From Bradyrhizobium sp. (GTDB lineage Bacteria; Pseudomonadota; Alphaproteobacteria; Rhizobiales; Xanthobacteraceae), in the NCBI RefSeq assembly GCF_030654605.1, contig NZ_JAURXB010000295.1:1-64000 (forward strand): a stretch of DNA of 64,000 bases, read 5' to 3'. The position numbers and the translations under genes were made by a program. The notes below the pieces were generated by a model. The model made no database searches, was not told the DNA's origin, and was given only the letters and a program-made list of their open reading frames with translations. Below are positions 34,724 to 43,210 of this stretch, in pieces (the stretch's first letter is position 1; every line of letters begins with the position of its first letter).

Positions 34724-36367
34724 ATGTCAGCTAAAGAAGTAAAATTCGGCGTCGATGCCCGCGATCGCATGCTGCGCGGCGTCGAGATCCTCGCCAACGC
34801 GGTGAAGGTCACCCTCGGCCCCAAGGGCCGCAACGTCGTGCTCGACAAGTCGTTCGGCGCACCCCGCATCACCAAGGACGGCGTCACCGTCGCCAAGGAA
34901 ATCGAGCTTGAAGACAAGTTCGAGAACATGGGCGCCCAGATGGTGCGCGAAGTGGCCTCCAAGTCGGCCGACGCTGCCGGCGACGGCACCACCACCGCGA
35001 CCGTGCTGGCCGCCGCCATCGTTCGTGAAGGCGCCAAGGCCGTTGCCGCCGGCATGAACCCGATGGACCTGAAGCGCGGTATCGACCTGGCTGTGGAAGC
35101 CGTGGTCGCCGACCTCGTCAAGAACTCCAAGAAGGTCACCTCGAACGAGGAAATCGCCCAGGTCGGCACCATCTCCGCCAACGGCGACAGCGAAATCGGC
35201 AAGTTCCTCGCCGACGCCATGAAGAAGGTCGGCAACGAGGGCGTCATCACGGTTGAAGAGGCGAAGTCCCTCGAGACCGAACTCGACGTCGTCGAAGGCA
35301 TGCAGTTCGACCGCGGCTACATCTCGCCCTACTTCGTCACCAACGCCGACAAGATGCGCGTCGAATTCGACGATGCCTACATCCTGATCAACGAGAAGAA
35401 GCTCTCCAACCTGAACGAACTGCTTCCGCTCTTGGAAGCCGTGGTCCAGACCGGCAAGCCGCTCGTCATCGTCGCGGAAGACGTCGAAGGCGAAGCTCTC
35501 GCCACCCTCGTCGTCAACCGTCTGCGTGGCGGCCTCAAGGTTGCCGCCGTCAAGGCTCCGGGCTTCGGCGATCGCCGCAAGGCCATGCTGCAGGACATCG
35601 CCGTTCTGACCGGTGGTCAGGCGATCTCGGAAGACCTCGGCATCAAGATGGAGAACGTCACGCTCGCCATGCTCGGTCGCGCCAAGAAGGTGATGATCGA
35701 CAAGGAGAACACCACCATCGTCAACGGCGCCGGCAAGAAGGCCGACATCGAGGCCCGCGTTGCCCAGATCAAGGCGCAGATCGAGGAAACCACCTCGGAC
35801 TACGACCGTGAGAAGCTGCAGGAGCGTCTGGCCAAGCTCGCCGGCGGCGTCGCGGTGATCCGCGTCGGCGGCGCGACCGAAATCGAAGTCAAGGAGCGCA
35901 AGGACCGCGTTGACGACGCGATGCATGCGACCCGTGCGGCGGTTGAAGAAGGCATCGTACCGGGCGGCGGCGTCGCTTTGCTGCGCGCCTCCGAGCAGCT
36001 CAAGCGCATCAAGACCGCGAACGACGACCAGAAGACCGGCGTCGAAATCGTCCGCAAGGCGCTGTCCTGGCCCGCTCGCCAGATCGCGATCAACGCAGGC
36101 GAAGACGGCTCCGTCATCGTCGGTAAGATCCTCGAGAAGGACCAGTATTCGTACGGCTTCGACTCGCAGTCGGGCGAATACGTCAACCTGATCTCGAAGG
36201 GCATCATCGATCCCACCAAGGTGGTTCGCGCGGCGATCCAGAACGCAGCTTCGGTTGCGGCGCTGCTGATCACCACCGAAGCCATGGTGGCCGAACTGCC
36301 CAAGAAGGGCGGCGCCGGCGCCGGCGGCATGCCCCCGGGCGGCGGCATGGGCGGCATGGATTTCTGA
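34724..36367 (+). CDS. groEL: Chaperonin GroEL (60 kDa)
   Basis: ATP-driven folding chaperonin, 547 residues, full length. Conserved landmarks are VTLGPKGRNVVLDKSFGAP near 28, the ATP-site DGTTTATVLA near 86, VEEGIVPGGGVALLRAS near 400 and the flexible GGM tail ending PPGGGMGGMDF. Codon use is visibly biased towards highly expressed codons (AAG, GTC, ATC) compared with its neighbours. Bradyrhizobia usually have several groESL operons; a CIRCE-regulated copy such as this is the heat-inducible type. A rho-independent terminator starts 33 bases after the stop. Confidence 0.98.
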   Translation: MSAKEVKFGVDARDRMLRGVEILANAVKVTLGPKGRNVVLDKSFGAPRITKDGVTVAKEIELEDKFENMGAQMVREVASKSADAAGDGTTTATVLAAAIVREGAKAVAAGMNPMDLKRGIDLAVEAVVADLVKNSKKVTSNEEIAQVGTISANGDSEIGKFLADAMKKVGNEGVITVEEAKSLETELDVVEGMQFDRGYISPYFVTNADKMRVEFDDAYILINEKKLSNLNELLPLLEAVVQTGKPLVIVAEDVEGEALATLVVNRLRGGLKVAAVKAPGFGDRRKAMLQDIAVLTGGQAISEDLGIKMENVTLAMLGRAKKVMIDKENTTIVNGAGKKADIEARVAQIKAQIEETTSDYDREKLQERLAKLAGGVAVIRVGGATEIEVKERKDRVDDAMHATRAAVEEGIVPGGGVALLRASEQLKRIKTANDDQKTGVEIVRKALSWPARQIAINAGEDGSVIVGKILEKDQYSYGFDSQSGEYVNLISKGIIDPTKVVRAAIQNAASVAALLITTEAMVAELPKKGGAGAGGMPPGGGMGGMDF

Positions 36368-36395
36368 TCCACGCTTCCTTACGCAAGTATCGAGA

Positions 36396-36650
36396 ATGCA
36401 AAACCCCGGCAGCGATGCCGGGGTTTTTGTTTGGGAGGCTCACTACGAGGCCGTCGCGTTACGCAAACTCGACATGGTGGATGCCGCGACACGTCTGGAA
36501 GATTTGCTCTCCGCGCCGGGTAACCAGCTGGAAGCATTGAAGGGTGATCGCCGCGGGCAGCATTCGATACGTATCAACAGGCAATGGCGTATCCGTTTCC
36601 GCTGGACGCCGGACGAACCCGAGGCGATAGAGATCGTGGATTATCATTGA
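36396..36650 (+). CDS. higB: HigB-like toxin (RelE/ParE superfamily), apparently truncated and replaced at its N-terminus
   Basis: 84-residue open frame. From about residue 17 it matches HigB host-inhibition toxins: VALRKLDMVDAATRLEDLLS, LEALKGDRRGQHSIRINRQW and FRWTPDEPEAIEIVDYH. HigB proteins are ribosome-dependent mRNases of about 92 residues. The first 25 or so normal residues (MIxSFRxKGLE-type start) are missing. The codons for residues 1-12 here are the groEL terminator hairpin, including the only upstream ATG (36396). Either the toxin gene lost its 5' end beside groEL, or it starts later (ATG 36474). It is followed by HigA after 10 bases. Activity is doubtful. Confidence 0.7.
   Translation: MQNPGSDAGVFVWEAHYEAVALRKLDMVDAATRLEDLLSAPGNQLEALKGDRRGQHSIRINRQWRIRFRWTPDEPEAIEIVDYH
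36401..36429 (+). terminator. Rho-independent terminator of groESL
   Basis: Stem AAACCCCGGC / GCCGGGGTTT with loop AGCGAT, ending in a run of T. It lies 33 bases after the groEL stop and inside the toxin open frame. The toxin-antitoxin pair would therefore be expressed only by read-through or from an unseen promoter. Confidence 0.9.
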
Positions 36651-36660
36651 GGAGCCGGCG

Positions 36661-36945
36661 ATGGCACGGTTGCGAACACATCCGGGAGAAGTGTTGCGGG
36701 AGAAGTTTCTGGTGCCGCTGGGCTTGTCGGCACGGGCTCTGGCGAAGGAACTGGATGTTTCGGCCAACCGGCTGACGGAGATCATGCGTGGCGCGCGCGA
36801 CGTTACCGCGGACACCGCGATCCGGTTGGGGCGTTATTTCGGCACCGATCCGCGCTTCTGGCTGAACCTGCAAGCCGCACACGATCTCTCCAAGGCGGAG
36901 AAGACCCAAAGCTACAAGAAGATCGTGCCGCGTAAGGTGGCGTGA
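36661..36945 (+). CDS. higA: HigA family antitoxin (XRE-type helix-turn-helix)
   Basis: 94 residues. The start MARLRTHPGEVLREKFLVPL is the HigA/VapI hallmark. The helix-turn-helix runs LSARALAKELDVSANRLTEI, then ADTAIRLGRYFGTDPRFWLN. It neutralises HigB and represses the operon by binding its promoter. It lies 10 bases after the toxin stop and ends in a basic tail (YKKIVPRKVA). The gene is intact although the toxin upstream appears truncated. Confidence 0.92.
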   Translation: MARLRTHPGEVLREKFLVPLGLSARALAKELDVSANRLTEIMRGARDVTADTAIRLGRYFGTDPRFWLNLQAAHDLSKAEKTQSYKKIVPRKVA

Positions 36946-36960
36946 AGATTGCCCGCCCGC

Positions 36961-38100
36961 TCACTCCACCCGCGCGACCACCGCGATCTTCTTGATGCCG
37001 CCTTTGCGGTAGGCGTCGAGGAACGCGTAGTAATCCCTAAACGAGATGCAGCCGTTGGAATCGCCGCCCGAGCCCAGCATGTAGGTGTGCGCGAGCAGGC
37101 CGTCGCGGTTGAAGATCTTGTCCTGGCCGCCGATCGGCGTCAGCCGCAGCGCCGGCACGCCGTGAAACAGCGCCTCGCGCGGCGTCAGGTCGTAGATGTG
37201 CGGCGGGGTGACGCCCTGCATCCGCACATGCGCATAGCGCACGTCGTCCTTCTTGGCGCCGAGTCCCGAATGCGCTTCCAGCACGGTACCGTCCGGCAGG
37301 TAGACCTTGCGCGCCGCGATGTCATAGACGGCGGTCGAGCGATCATAGGGCGCCGATCCCCCGAGCATCGGGTTCTGCAGCTTCGGCAGGCTGCCGGTCG
37401 CGCTGACATCGGCGGAGGCGTAGGACAGCAACGATCGCGATGCCGGTTCCTTGCCCCACAGTTTTTCGACCATGCTGGGCTTGTCGCCGGAACCGATCGA
37501 CATCACCGCGGCCTTGGCGCGCTGCGCCATGTCCTTGACGGTAACACCCGTTGGCTTCGCCGGTTTGATTTCGGCGGATGCCGGCGCAAGGGCGGCAACC
37601 TGCAAAGGCCCTGGTGAAGCTTGCTTCGGTTTGGCGGCGTCGAGCAATTTCGGCGCATCAGCCGGCTTCGCCACTTCGATCGATGGCGACGCCGAAGCCA
37701 GCTGCATCGTCGCGGCTTGCGGCTTCGGATCGACGCCCTGCGGCGCGGCGGCTCCGAAGCGGTCGTTGAACGCCAGTGACGTCGCGGATGCCATGGTCGC
37801 GGGCGCGGCGATGACGGGCGCCGGTTCGGGCAACGCTGCGAACACCGTGTTGACGATGGCTTGCGGGGTCCGCGCCGCCACCGACTGCTTGTGCCGGATC
37901 ACCGGCGCATCGAAATTCCCGCTGGCCAGGGTCGGATAGATGCTGGCGCCGAATACGTTGGTGTAGACCGTCCAGGCGCAGCCCAGCACCAGGCCGGCGA
38001 CCGCGACGCTGCCGAAAATATGGTTAGCATTGGCTTTACGGGGGGAACGCCGATGGTTCTTTGCCGCGACTTGCCTGGACGCACTCGTACTGTAACTCAT
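36961..38100 (-). CDS. DUF2778 (Tlde1-like L,D-transpeptidase fold) membrane-anchored protein
   Basis: About 379 residues. The basic N-terminus is followed by one transmembrane helix near 25-47 (IFGSVAVAGLVLGCAWTVYT) and a long Ala/Pro/Lys-rich linker (about 60-230). The C-terminal domain holds the YkuD-like motif HTYMLGSGGDSNGCISFRDY with catalytic Cys, plus RMQGVTPPHIYDLTPREALF. DUF2778 proteins act on peptidoglycan; some are type VI effectors (Tlde1), but a membrane anchor and no T6SS genes here favour a housekeeping cell-wall role. ATG 38100 follows GAGGCGA. It converges with higA. Confidence 0.85.
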   Translation of the reverse strand: MSYSTSASRQVAAKNHRRSPRKANANHIFGSVAVAGLVLGCAWTVYTNVFGASIYPTLASGNFDAPVIRHKQSVAARTPQAIVNTVFAALPEPAPVIAAPATMASATSLAFNDRFGAAAPQGVDPKPQAATMQLASASPSIEVAKPADAPKLLDAAKPKQASPGPLQVAALAPASAEIKPAKPTGVTVKDMAQRAKAAVMSIGSGDKPSMVEKLWGKEPASRSLLSYASADVSATGSLPKLQNPMLGGSAPYDRSTAVYDIAARKVYLPDGTVLEAHSGLGAKKDDVRYAHVRMQGVTPPHIYDLTPREALFHGVPALRLTPIGGQDKIFNRDGLLAHTYMLGSGGDSNGCISFRDYYAFLDAYRKGGIKKIAVVARVE

Positions 38101-38311
38101 TCGCCTCGTATCCAGACAACTTCCACTGAGTTCCTCTTCGCAGCAGCGCATCAGACGTTTCGATGCAGCATCTTGCAGAGGTGCGGAGCGTCATTAAGGC
38201 GACTTTTAGTTAAATGCCGATTAAGTGCGTTGCGCATGCGCAGTATGCAGGAATACAGGCCGATTCAGCGAAACGGCCGTATTTTCGCGGGATTTTTACG
38301 AGTTCCCGATT

Positions 38312-38664
38312 TCAATAATTCAGCTTCGGATACCAGTCGGTGCCGCGTCCTTCCGGCGTGACGTCGAGGATGGTCCATAGCGGCATCAGGTCCGGCGCGC
38401 CGCGCGGATCCTGTCCGGGATCGGACGATGCACCGTTCATCTCGCCGCCCCAGAAATGCCTGATTGTGCCGTCGCGCCGCGTGAACACACAAAACGCAGC
38501 GTCGTCGCCGCCGGCGCTACTCGGCGACGCGCTCGATGTGATGGCGAAGCCTCCTCGGCCAGCAGCACCTCGCGGGCGCGGCGGTATTCGGCGCTCTCGT
38601 TGGGAAAGCGCATGCCGCTGGCACGCGCGAGCTCAGTGGCGGGTTTCAGGGCGGAACTGCTCAT
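38312..38664 (-). pseudogene. Remnant of a DUF899 (thioredoxin-like) gene
   Basis: Reading from 38664, MSSSALKPATELARASGMRF and NESAEYRRAREVLLAEE match the N-terminus of DUF899 proteins. After about 40 residues the reading frame changes. A different frame then continues AAFCVFTRRDGTIRHFWGGE, PGQDPRGAPDLMPLWTILDV, TPEGRGTDWYPKLNY and stops at 38312; this is the family's C-terminus. Roughly 130 middle residues (out of about 240), including the thioredoxin-like core, are deleted and the junction is out of frame near 38550. The gene is therefore dead. Confidence 0.82.
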
Positions 38665-38760
38665 GGCATGACCTCGCATAAGTAGGCATGATCACAAGAC
38701 GTTTGGGCAGCGGCCAATCCGACAAGTGGCGGGATTATTTTCATGCGGCAACGAATATGC

Positions 38761-38890
38761 CGTGTCCCGGACGCGGTGCAGCGTCCTTCACGCTGCACCG
38801 CAGAGCCGGGACCCATTCACGCGCAAAAAAGGCATGGGCCCCGGATCTGCAGCGCACCGCTTTCGCGCTGCGCAGCGTCCGGGGCACGAG
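38761..38890. repeat. Palindromic intergenic element, family E (copy 2)
   Basis: CGTGTCCCGGACGCGGTGCA...CAGAGCCGGGACCCATTC pairs with GGCATGGGCCCCGGATCTGC...CAGCGTCCGGGGCACG. It has the same modules as 4990-5135. It lies between the broken DUF899 gene and the GT39 stop codon. Confidence 0.88.
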
Positions 38891-38904
38891 ACCCACCCTG
38901 CCCC

Positions 38905-40410
38905 CTACTGCACTTCCGGCGGCGGCGAACGGTCGAGCACGCTGCCCCTGGCGCCCTCGAGCAGATCGATCCCATAGGTTTCGACGACGAGCGGCCCGCG
39001 CATGCGCTTGAGTTCGGCGACCCTCGCGACCCCGGCGAAATTTTCGGTCTGCCAGGACCGCGCGCCGGGCCGCGCCTCGTCGACGAACAACAGTTTTCCG
39101 GACAGTTGCGCGGCAGACGGTTCGGGCATGTTGACCCAGCGAATGCGCTGGGTCGGCTGCACCACGCAAGTCCCCTTCGGCAGATAGAAGGCGAGCCAGC
39201 CGGTGGTGCCGTAGTCCGGCGTCAGTATGCACGTCGCACCGGTGCGCAGGCGCACCGCCTCGATCTCGCCGGCCAGTTCGCGCCAGCCGACGCCGACGCT
39301 GCGCACGGTGGCGTCGCGGCGATAGCCCGTGAACACGCCGGTGTTGGCCTGCACGATCAGAAACGCAAACATTGCAACGCCCACCGGCGCGGCCCAGCGC
39401 AGGCAGAAATCGGCGAGGCGCTGACGCCACCCGTCCCACCGCGTGAGGTGAGCGGCCACCGCGGCTGATATCACCATCGCCGGATAGACCGGCGCGAACC
39501 AGTTGGCCTCGACGCGCGCGTGCAGCGAATGCCAGATGAAATACGCCACGATGGTCCAGAACATGGTGTTGATCAGCATGCGCGCGGCGAACGCGCCGGC
39601 GGGGCGCCAGATCAGGGCATGAAGCCCCATCGCGCCGAGAATGAACACCAGCGGCGTTGCGAAGGCGACCTGGGTCGGTACCAGTTCGGCGATGAAAGCC
39701 GGACGGAAATTCTCTATTCGGGCACGGCCGAACATCTGCTTGAGGAAGGAGACCCAGTGGTGATCGGCGTTCCAGAGGATCACGGGCGCAAACACCGCCA
39801 GCGCCACCAGGCCGCCGAGATAGGGCCAGGGCGAGATCAGCCAGCGCCGCAGTTTTGGCACCGTCGCCAGCCAGATCAGGATCGCCAGGCCGAAAAACAG
39901 CGCGGTGTATTTCGACAGCAGCGCGACACCGACCGCGGCGCCGACCGCGAGCCACCACGCGCCGCGGCCGGTCTCCAGCACCTTGGCGAGAAAAAACAAC
40001 ACGAAACTGGAGGCCACCAGCAGCGGCGCATCCGGCGTCACGATCAGGGTGCCGACCGCGGCCATCATGGTGACGTTGAGCAGGATGGTGGCGGTGGCCG
40101 CCACCCGGACGCCGCCGAGCAGGATGGCCGCGGTGCGATACACCGCAAAGCTCATCGGCAGCGCCAGCAGGATCGAGACGAGCCGGACGCCTAATTCGGT
40201 ATCGCCTGCGATCATGGTGCCGGCGCGGATCACGAAAGCGACGGCGGGCGGATGATCGTAGTAGCCGCCGGCCAGATTCTTCGACCACATCCAGTAATAG
40301 GCTTCGTCGAAGGTCAGCGGCGTCCAGGCGGCGGCAATCAGTCGCAATGCCACCAGCGCCAGCACCGTGAGAACCGTGTTGCGGGCGAGGCGCGCGTCGT
40401 TCGCACTCAT
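38905..40410 (-). CDS. Glycosyltransferase family 39 (ArnT/PMT-like) membrane protein
   Basis: Polytopic transferase of 501 residues with about 11 to 12 helices that moves sugars from polyprenyl-phosphate donors to lipid or protein in the periplasm. The first periplasmic loop PLTFDEAYYWMWSKNLAGGY carries the catalytic Asp-Glu pair, followed by YDHPPAVAFVIRAG, a signature of bacterial GT39. It lies seven bases after the GT2-GtrA gene, which probably makes its polyprenyl-phosphate sugar donor. The acceptor (lipid A, lipid or glycoprotein) is not determinable. Confidence 0.92.
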   Translation of the reverse strand: MSANDARLARNTVLTVLALVALRLIAAAWTPLTFDEAYYWMWSKNLAGGYYDHPPAVAFVIRAGTMIAGDTELGVRLVSILLALPMSFAVYRTAAILLGGVRVAATATILLNVTMMAAVGTLIVTPDAPLLVASSFVLFFLAKVLETGRGAWWLAVGAAVGVALLSKYTALFFGLAILIWLATVPKLRRWLISPWPYLGGLVALAVFAPVILWNADHHWVSFLKQMFGRARIENFRPAFIAELVPTQVAFATPLVFILGAMGLHALIWRPAGAFAARMLINTMFWTIVAYFIWHSLHARVEANWFAPVYPAMVISAAVAAHLTRWDGWRQRLADFCLRWAAPVGVAMFAFLIVQANTGVFTGYRRDATVRSVGVGWRELAGEIEAVRLRTGATCILTPDYGTTGWLAFYLPKGTCVVQPTQRIRWVNMPEPSAAQLSGKLLFVDEARPGARSWQTENFAGVARVAELKRMRGPLVVETYGIDLLEGARGSVLDRSPPPEVQ

Positions 40411-40417
40411 TTTACGT

Positions 40418-41551
40418 TCATCGCTTGCGCCAGACGAACAGTCCGGACATCGCGTAATTCCACACCACGCCCATCAGCGCACCCGCCGCACCGGCCACCC
40501 ACCAGTTCCACTCCTGATCGTAGACCGAAAACGCGACGCCGACATTGGCGACGAGGCCGACGCCGCAGACCAGATAGAACAGCAACAGGCCGCGCAAAAT
40601 GGCAAGGCCCTTCAGCCGCTGGTCGCGATAGGTGAGAAAGTTGTTGAGGACGAAATTGGAGGTCATGGCGACCAGCGCGCCGGCCGCCTGCGCCTCGGCG
40701 AACGGCACGTTGAGAACCTCATGCGCCACGAACAGCGTCGTCAAGTGCACGACCAACCCGATGGTGCCGACCATCGCGAACAGCAGAAAGCGCAGCGACA
40801 CCACGTCGTGGGTCAGCTTCGCCAGCACCAGCCCGAGGAAATCCAACGCCACCATGGAATCGAGCTTGCTCTCGCCATGCAGCCTTGTGCCGAAGGTGAA
40901 GGGAATTTCCTTCACCCGCAATTGGCCGCGCGCGGTGGCGACAATATCGAGCAGGATCTTGAAGCCTTGCGTGGAGAGCTGCGGCGCCAGCGCCTCGAAG
41001 CGGTCGCGGCGGATCATGAAGAAGCCGCTCATGGGATCGGCGATTTTGACCTGCAGCACGCGCTTTGCCACCTCGGTGGCCAACTGGCTGGCGCCGGCCC
41101 GCTGCTTGTTGAAACTGTCGGCGCTGCCGCCCTCGATGTAGCGGCTGCCGACCACGAGATCGAACTCGCCGCCTTGCAGCAGCGCCAGCATCTTCGGCAG
41201 CTGGGTCTCGTCATGCTGCAGGTCGGCGTCGATCACGGCGGCGTAGGGCGCGCTCGCCGCCAGGATGCCCTCGATGCAGGCGCCGGACAGGCCGCGCCGC
41301 CCGATCCGCCGGATGCAGCGGACACGGGTATCCATCCGCGCCAGGCTCCGCACCACGTCCCAGGTGCCATCGGGCGAATTGTCGTCCACGAAGACGACTT
41401 CCCAGGCGATGCCGGCGAACGTCGCCTCCAGCCGCCGGTACAGCGTGGTGACGTTGTCGCGTTCGTTGAAAGTGGGGACAATGACCGAAATCTGAGGTGC
41501 CACAGCGGATTGCGGCGGGTTTTCGGTGACCCCTTGGACGGCTTCATTCAT
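40418..41551 (-). CDS. Polyprenyl-phosphate glycosyltransferase (GT2 domain plus GtrA membrane domain)
   Basis: About 377 residues. The GT2 domain (residues 20-240) shows VIVPTFNERDNVTTLYRRLE, WEVVFVDDNSPDGTW, AVIDADLQHDETQLPKML (DxD-type metal site) and VVGSRYIEGGSADSFNKQR, as in dolichol-phosphate mannosyltransferases. The C-terminal 120 residues are a four-helix GtrA domain (LLFAMVGTIGLVVHLTTLFV to NYAMSGLFVWRKR), a possible flippase or anchor. ATG 41551 fits homology. It probably supplies the donor for the GT39 enzyme immediately downstream. Confidence 0.93.
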   Translation of the reverse strand: MNEAVQGVTENPPQSAVAPQISVIVPTFNERDNVTTLYRRLEATFAGIAWEVVFVDDNSPDGTWDVVRSLARMDTRVRCIRRIGRRGLSGACIEGILAASAPYAAVIDADLQHDETQLPKMLALLQGGEFDLVVGSRYIEGGSADSFNKQRAGASQLATEVAKRVLQVKIADPMSGFFMIRRDRFEALAPQLSTQGFKILLDIVATARGQLRVKEIPFTFGTRLHGESKLDSMVALDFLGLVLAKLTHDVVSLRFLLFAMVGTIGLVVHLTTLFVAHEVLNVPFAEAQAAGALVAMTSNFVLNNFLTYRDQRLKGLAILRGLLLFYLVCGVGLVANVGVAFSVYDQEWNWWVAGAAGALMGVVWNYAMSGLFVWRKR

Positions 41552-41816
41552 GCCGCCAGCGTATATCCGCAGCGTCGGGGGAAGCCAAGGGAACCCGGCG
41601 CGGGTGGCCAAAAATGGGCAGTCGGAGGGGTAAAACGGCCAAAACAGGCCCCAAATGCCAACGACCACCAACAGAGGGCGCGCGTACATCCGGCGCAGCC
41701 TGACTATTGAGTGGTCGTCCCAGCGCCGGAGCTATGAAGCGTCAACGTCGCCGTTAGAAACAAAATAGGGACGATGAGGCCATTCCGCAAGGGCGCAGAT
41801 GCCGCACCCGCGAAGC

Positions 41817-42011
41817 TTACTGCGGCACCTCCCGCACCACCGGCCCCCGGACGGCAGGCGCGGCCGGAACCGCGGCCTTCGGCGCCTCGATCTTTTGCAC
41901 AGTCGGGGCCGGCTTGCCCCCCTGCCCGATCGGTCCAAACACCACCGCCGCCACCAGAACGACGGCCACAATGATGCCGCCCAGTATTTTCGCGATCGCT
42001 TCCGTATCCAT
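41817..42011 (-). CDS. Small single-span membrane protein, hypothetical
   Basis: About 64 residues from ATG 42011 (preceded by GGGAAGAAG). One transmembrane helix (ILGGIIVAVVLVAAVVFGPI, about 10-29) is followed by a Pro/Ala/Lys-rich tail (APKAAVPAAPAVRGPVVREV). Family not recognised. It lies between the glycosyltransferase pair and another small gene on the same strand. Confidence 0.6.
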   Translation of the reverse strand: MDTEAIAKILGGIIVAVVLVAAVVFGPIGQGGKPAPTVQKIEAPKAAVPAAPAVRGPVVREVPQ

Positions 42012-42084
42012 CCCGCTTCTTCCCTGGTCGCCCGTTGCGGCCGGCTGATCCGCGCGAGCCGATCGAGCTGTCCCCGCCACCACC

Positions 42085-42252
42085 TTAAGCCTGTTTCTTT
42101 CGCTTCAGAAAGCGCCTCAGCCGCTGGTTGATTTCACCGGCGGCGGCCTCCCCCGCGGCCGCCCTGTTGTCGCGAAGCCTTTGCACCGCCAGGGCGATCT
42201 CCGCGACCGAATGTTCGATGCGCTCAAGCTGCTGTTCGAGCCCGTCGGCCAT
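42085..42252 (-). CDS. Small helical (coiled-coil) protein, hypothetical
   Basis: About 55 residues from ATG 42252. LEQQLERIEHSVAEIALAVQ forms a heptad-patterned amphipathic helix, then an Ala-rich stretch and a very basic end (QRLRRFLKRKKQA). The frame is open to 42336, so a longer form is possible. No family recognised. It ends 73 bases before the small membrane protein start. Confidence 0.5.
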   Translation of the reverse strand: MADGLEQQLERIEHSVAEIALAVQRLRDNRAAAGEAAAGEINQRLRRFLKRKKQA

Positions 42253-42372
42253 CGCCCATCCTAGCCCGGCGGCGTGGGCGCACAAGACGGCCGGGTTCAC
42301 TAACTGGCCAAGCCCGGACGATTTGATTAGACTCAATACGACAAGTCCCTCCTCATATGCGGCGAGCTCTCA

Positions 42373-43197
42373 GTGACCAAGCCCCCGAAGATCGCCTCGA
42401 AAAACGCCGGCCATATCTACATCGGCATCGGCGGCTGGACTTTTGCGCCGTGGCGCGGGGTGTTTTATCCGGAGAAGCTGACGCAGGCGAAGGAGCTGGA
42501 ATATGCGGCGTCGAAGCTGACCTCGATCGAGATCAACGGCACCTATTACGGCTCGCAGAAGCCGGAGAGCTTTCGCAAATGGGCGCGCGAGGTGCCGGAC
42601 GGGTTCGTTTTCTCGCTGAAGGGGCCGCGCTTCGCCACCAACCGCCGGGTGCTGGCGGAAGCCGGCGATTCCGTCAAACGGTTTTATGATTCCGGCGTGC
42701 TGGAGCTGGGCGACCGGCTCGGTCCGGTGCTGTGGCAATTCGCGCCGACCAAGAAGTTCGACGAAGCGGATTTCGGCAAATTCCTCGAGCTGCTGCCGCG
42801 AAAACTCGAGGGCCGCGCACTGCGCCATGTGGTGGAGGTGCGGCACGACAGTTTCGTCGCGCCCGACTTCATCGCGCTGCTGCGGCAATTCGAAACGCCC
42901 GTGGTGTACGCCGAGCACGGCAAGTATCCGGCGATCGCTGACATCACCGGCGATTTCGTCTATGCGCGGCTGCAGAAGGGCAATGACGAGCTGAAAACCT
43001 GCTATCCGCCGAAGCAACTCGACGCCTGGGCGAAGCGGTTGCAGGTCTGGGCCGCCGGCGGCGAGCCGGACGATTTGCCGCGCGCCGATGCTACAAGCGC
43101 GAAGAAAGTGCCGCGCGACGTGTTCGCCTATGTGATCCACGAGGGCAAGGTGCGCGCACCATCAGGCGCGATGGAGTTGATCGAACGGGTGAAGTAG
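42373..43197 (+). CDS. DUF72 family protein (YecE-like TIM barrel)
   Basis: 274 residues, function unknown. Family signatures are IYIGIGGWTFAPWRGVFYP near 15, SIEINGTYYGSQKPESFRKW near 50, GFVFSLKGPRFATN, LGPVLWQFAPTKKF, VEVRHDSFV and FVYARLQKG. The start is GTG at 42373 with only a weak GGCGAGC site. It is 13 bases before a DUF488 gene; DUF72 and DUF488 are often neighbours, but no joint function is established. Confidence 0.92.
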   Translation: MTKPPKIASKNAGHIYIGIGGWTFAPWRGVFYPEKLTQAKELEYAASKLTSIEINGTYYGSQKPESFRKWAREVPDGFVFSLKGPRFATNRRVLAEAGDSVKRFYDSGVLELGDRLGPVLWQFAPTKKFDEADFGKFLELLPRKLEGRALRHVVEVRHDSFVAPDFIALLRQFETPVVYAEHGKYPAIADITGDFVYARLQKGNDELKTCYPPKQLDAWAKRLQVWAAGGEPDDLPRADATSAKKVPRDVFAYVIHEGKVRAPSGAMELIERVK

Positions 43198-43210
43198 GCG
43201 GGCTCGTCGA

